Notes under the pieces: generated by a model
The model's input: the letters and a program-made list of their open reading frames with translations, nothing else
Told to the model about the DNA's origin: nothing
The model's database searches: none
Position numbers and translations under genes: made by a program
Shown here: in pieces, positions 61,415 to 64,000 of the stretch
Layout: every line of letters starts with the position of its first letter
Numbering within the stretch: the first letter of the stretch is position 1
Source of the DNA: Bacteroidota bacterium
GTDB taxonomy: Bacteria > Bacteroidota > Bacteroidia > Chitinophagales > Chitinophagaceae
NCBI GenBank assembly: GCA_023428755.1
Contig: JAEYWX010000001.1
Span: 434,001-498,000 of the forward strand
Length of the DNA: 64,000 nt
Direction: 5' to 3'

Positions 61415-62587
61415 ATGTTTGTACGAATTCTCATTTTATTATGCATTCCATCTCTTTTGTTTGCACAGAAATACCAAAAGCTTCATCAAAAACTTGTACT
61501 GGCAGATACACACAATGATATTCCCTCATCTGCCATTGAAAAACGAGTGCAGTTTGATACAGATCTGCGTGGTAAAACACATTCCGATCTCAACCGCATG
61601 TTCACCGGCGGCGTGGATGTACAACTCTTTTCAATTTTTTGCGATGGTGAACAAAAAGATCCTTATGCGTATGCCAACCAGGAAATGGACAGCGTGTATG
61701 CTTGGGCCAACCGCAATCCAACAAAGATGATGCTGGTAAATACGCCTGCAGATCTTCAAAAAGCCATCCGGGAAAAAAAACTGGCAACGATGTTTGGTGT
61801 GGAAGGCGGACACATGATTGAAAATGATCTCAGCAAACTGGAAGCATTGCACCAACGTGGCATGCGTTACATGACTATTACCTGGAACAATAGTACAAGC
61901 TGGGCAACAAGTGCAGCCGATGAAACAACAGCAGGTGGTGCATTGAACAGTGAAGGCAAAAAGGGACTCACAGCATTTGGAAGAACTGTTATTCATCGAA
62001 TGAATGAATTAGGTGTAATGGTGGATGTGAGTCATGCAGGTGAACAAACATTCTGGGATATTGTAAGTGTTTCAACCAAACCGATCATTGCGTCGCATAG
62101 CTGTGTGTGGAATATTTGTAAGCACCGGCGCAATTTAAAAGATGAGCAGATCAAAGCCATTGCCAAAAGTGGTGGTGTAATTTTTCTCAATTTCTTTGCA
62201 GGCTTTCTCGACAGCAGCTACGAAAAAAAGATGGGGATATTTCTGCAGCAATACAAAGCCGAAGTTGATTCGCTGGTGAAAAACAATGTGCAGCGTGATT
62301 ATGCACAAATGATGGTAAGCGAAAAATACAAAGCAACAACAGATGCCATGCGTCCAGCATTGGCTGTACTCATGGATCATCTCGACTACATTGTAAAGCT
62401 GGTAGGTGTAAACCACGTAGGTATGGGCAGCGATTTTGATGGAATTACAGCAGCTCCATTGGGACTGAACGGAGTTGAAAATTTTCCACTCATCACCAAA
62501 GCCTTGCTGGAAAGAGGTTACAGCAAAAAAGAGATCAAGAAAATAATGGGAGGCAATTTTATGCGGGTGTTTGAAGCGCAGTTTTAA
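61415..62587 (+). CDS. Peptidase M19 (membrane/renal dipeptidase family)
   Basis: 390 residues with a signal peptide (RILILLCIPSLLFAQ). The binuclear zinc site of M19 enzymes is visible: LADTHNDIPS (HxD), TMFGVEGGHMIE (bridging glutamate), MVDVSHAGEQTFWD and IIASHSCVWN (two histidines), and MGSDFDGITAAPLGLNGVEN. It hydrolyses dipeptides, probably in the periplasm. Single gene. Confidence 0.94.
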   Translation: MFVRILILLCIPSLLFAQKYQKLHQKLVLADTHNDIPSSAIEKRVQFDTDLRGKTHSDLNRMFTGGVDVQLFSIFCDGEQKDPYAYANQEMDSVYAWANRNPTKMMLVNTPADLQKAIREKKLATMFGVEGGHMIENDLSKLEALHQRGMRYMTITWNNSTSWATSAADETTAGGALNSEGKKGLTAFGRTVIHRMNELGVMVDVSHAGEQTFWDIVSVSTKPIIASHSCVWNICKHRRNLKDEQIKAIAKSGGVIFLNFFAGFLDSSYEKKMGIFLQQYKAEVDSLVKNNVQRDYAQMMVSEKYKATTDAMRPALAVLMDHLDYIVKLVGVNHVGMGSDFDGITAAPLGLNGVENFPLITKALLERGYSKKEIKKIMGGNFMRVFEAQF

Positions 62588-62712
62588 GAGTAACGCTGGT
62601 TGGGGTTGCAACACTCATAAATTCTGACCGGTTTGCGTTGTTGATCTTTATTGGTCAGCTCATGTTCTGTACCATCTGGCCAGCGTATTTCAACTACAGT
62701 CCTGTTGAATCG
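62584..62712 (-). pseudogene. Relic of an ASPIC/UnbV C-terminal domain
   Basis: A 42-codon stretch on the minus strand, ending at a stop at 62584, reads RTVVEIRWPDGTEHELTNKD and QQRKPVRIYECCNP. This is like the end of the ASPIC/UnbV domain found in CRTAC1-type secreted proteins ('VEIRWPdG'). An in-frame stop (62713-62715) ends the similarity upstream and no complete gene is present. It overlaps the 3' end of the M19 gene by 4 bp. Confidence 0.5.
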
Positions 62713-62776
62713 CTATGGCTGAGTGCAGCGAAAGAAAATCGTTATTCAATTGAATGGCATCACATACATTTATTCC

Positions 62777-63922
62777 ATGAAGAAAAAACTACTGTTCCTT
62801 TTACTTGCGTTGCATGCATTTATTCTTCCTGCTCAGCAAGTTTATTTCCCTGATGCAGACTGGCAAACAAAAAAGCCCGAAGAGTTGAAGATGAACAAAG
62901 CCTGGCTTGACAGTGCTGTAAACTTTGCGTTGAAACATGAAAACAAAGTGGAACGGGACTTGCGGATTGCCAATATGAAATCGTATGTGCGGGAACCCGG
63001 TTATAAGATCATTGGCCCCATGAAAGAACGTGGCGGACCCGCAGGGCTTGTTGTAAAGAACGGATACATTGTGGCACAGTGGGGCGATGTGAACCGTGTT
63101 GATATGACCTTTAGTGTAACCAAAAGTTATCTCTCCACCGTTGCCGGATTAGCAGTTGACCAGAGACTCATCAAAAATGTAAACGACAAAGTGAATCAAT
63201 ATGTGTGGGACGAAACATTTGAAGGGCCACACAATGCAAAAGTAACCTGGCATCATTTGCTGACACAATCAAGCGACTGGAGCGGAACATTGTTTGGCCT
63301 GCACGATTGGGCCGATCGTCCGCCAAGAGAAGGAACAATCGATGATTGGAAAAACCGCAAGCTGCTGGAACCGGGCACAAGTTATAAATACAACGACGTA
63401 CGTGTAAACCTGTTGGCGTATTCGTTATTACAGGTGTGGCGCAAACCATTGCCTGTTGTGCTCAAAGAAAAAATTATGGATCCCATTGGTGCATCCACAA
63501 CGTGGCGTTGGTTTGGTTATGAAAATTCATATGTAACAATGGATGGATTAACCGTTCAGTCAGTTAGTGGTGGCGGACATCATGGTGGTGGTATTTTTAT
63601 TAATACGCTTGATCATGCACGGTTTGGTTTGCTGTTTTTGCGAAACGGCAAATGGAAAAACCAACAACTGCTTTCAGAAAAATGGATCAACGCTGCCATA
63701 CAACCATCAACAGCCAATAAAAATTACGGATACCTGTGGTGGATCAATACTGAACAGGGATGGAAAGGCATTTCACCTAATGTATATTATGCGGCAGGTT
63801 ACGGTGGCAATTATATTATTGTTGATAAAGAACATGATCTGGTTGTGGTTACACGCTGGATGGACGACAGTAAAATAGCAGAACTGTTGCAGCTTGTTCT
63901 CAAATCACTTGAAACAAACTAA
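62777..63922 (+). CDS. Serine-hydrolase, beta-lactamase/class C penicillin-binding-like
   Basis: 381 residues from the ATG at 62777, giving a signal peptide (KKKLLFLLLALHAFILPAQQ). Class C motifs: SVTK in DMTFSVTKSYLSTVAG (SxxK nucleophile and base), YND in YKYNDVRVNLLA (YxN), and a late YGGNYIIVDKEHD in place of KTG. Members act as esterases, peptidases or beta-lactamases; the substrate is unknown. Upstream frame extension removed because it lacks a signal sequence. Confidence 0.88.
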   Translation: MKKKLLFLLLALHAFILPAQQVYFPDADWQTKKPEELKMNKAWLDSAVNFALKHENKVERDLRIANMKSYVREPGYKIIGPMKERGGPAGLVVKNGYIVAQWGDVNRVDMTFSVTKSYLSTVAGLAVDQRLIKNVNDKVNQYVWDETFEGPHNAKVTWHHLLTQSSDWSGTLFGLHDWADRPPREGTIDDWKNRKLLEPGTSYKYNDVRVNLLAYSLLQVWRKPLPVVLKEKIMDPIGASTTWRWFGYENSYVTMDGLTVQSVSGGGHHGGGIFINTLDHARFGLLFLRNGKWKNQQLLSEKWINAAIQPSTANKNYGYLWWINTEQGWKGISPNVYYAAGYGGNYIIVDKEHDLVVVTRWMDDSKIAELLQLVLKSLETN

Positions 63923-63948
63923 ATTCATCTTTAACCCAACTCAACTGC

Positions 63949-64000
63949 ATGAACCCGGTTTCAACAAAAGAAAATCTAAAGCGTGAAATCGGCGTTCGGT
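63949..64000 (+). CDS. Start of a further gene, possibly an amino-acid permease (cut by window end)
   Basis: An ATG at 63949 opens a frame that runs off the window: MNPVSTKENLKREIGVR. The 'LKREIGxR' beginning is common to APC-superfamily amino-acid transporters, where it is followed by the first membrane helix, but 17 residues cannot prove it. It begins 26 bp after the serine-hydrolase gene and may be in the same operon. Confidence 0.35.
   Translation, partial: MNPVSTKENLKREIGVR

Overview
The window comes from a member of the Bacteroidota, most likely the family Chitinophagaceae. The evidence is a SusC/SusD outer-membrane pair, a type IX secretion module (CHU_C-type adhesin, PorP/SprF, OmpA), a complete alternative complex III plus cytochrome c oxidase operon, Bacteroidetes-type promoter words (TAnnTTTG), and gene families such as DUF5522 and DUF6787. 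The family-level placement is inference; no rRNA or standard tRNA gene is present.

Region 1 (1-3.1 kb): the 3' end of a LacI-type regulator, an O-antigen ligase/Wzz-like polysaccharide pair and an Lrp/AsnC regulator. Region 2 (3.2-12.6 kb): two adjacent class II tRNA-like RNA genes whose variable arms carry long structured insertions. The second is the attachment site of an 8.85-kb integrative element bounded by a 102-bp perfect direct repeat. The element is transcribed on the minus strand and carries a tyrosine recombinase, two excisionase-like HTH proteins, a VRR-NUC nuclease, a repeat-rich origin-like region, phage-like packaging and morphogenesis genes (TerS-like, gp10-like), an HD-domain protein and small unknown genes. 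It looks like a small phage satellite.

Region 3 (12.6-19.5 kb): trmB, DUF5522, a cysteine-less alkyltransferase-like protein, an MscS channel, a ParE-type toxin-antitoxin pair and a secreted TolB-propeller/amidohydrolase fusion. Region 4 (19.7-32.8 kb): SusC/SusD, a thioredoxin-like protein, and the OmpA, PorP/SprF and 14-repeat CHU_C adhesin cluster.

Region 5 (33-49 kb) is one long minus-strand respiratory operon. ActA-F (quinol:cytochrome c/oxidase electron transfer) is followed by CtaC, CtaD, the heme O synthase, two subunit III proteins, subunit IV, a SCO copper chaperone and a DUF420 protein. Together they form a quinol-to-oxygen electron transfer chain and its assembly factors.

Region 6 (49-64 kb) is ordinary accessory and housekeeping sequence: a TPR protein, purN (with a palindromic repeat inserted in frame), a HicAB pair, two divergent methyltransferases, a RibD-C reductase with a GyrI-like protein, an AraC regulator, a secreted HELGH protein, an iron-centre repair protein, a GNAT acetyltransferase, an M19 dipeptidase, a relic of an ASPIC/UnbV domain and a serine hydrolase. 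The first codons of a further gene end the window.
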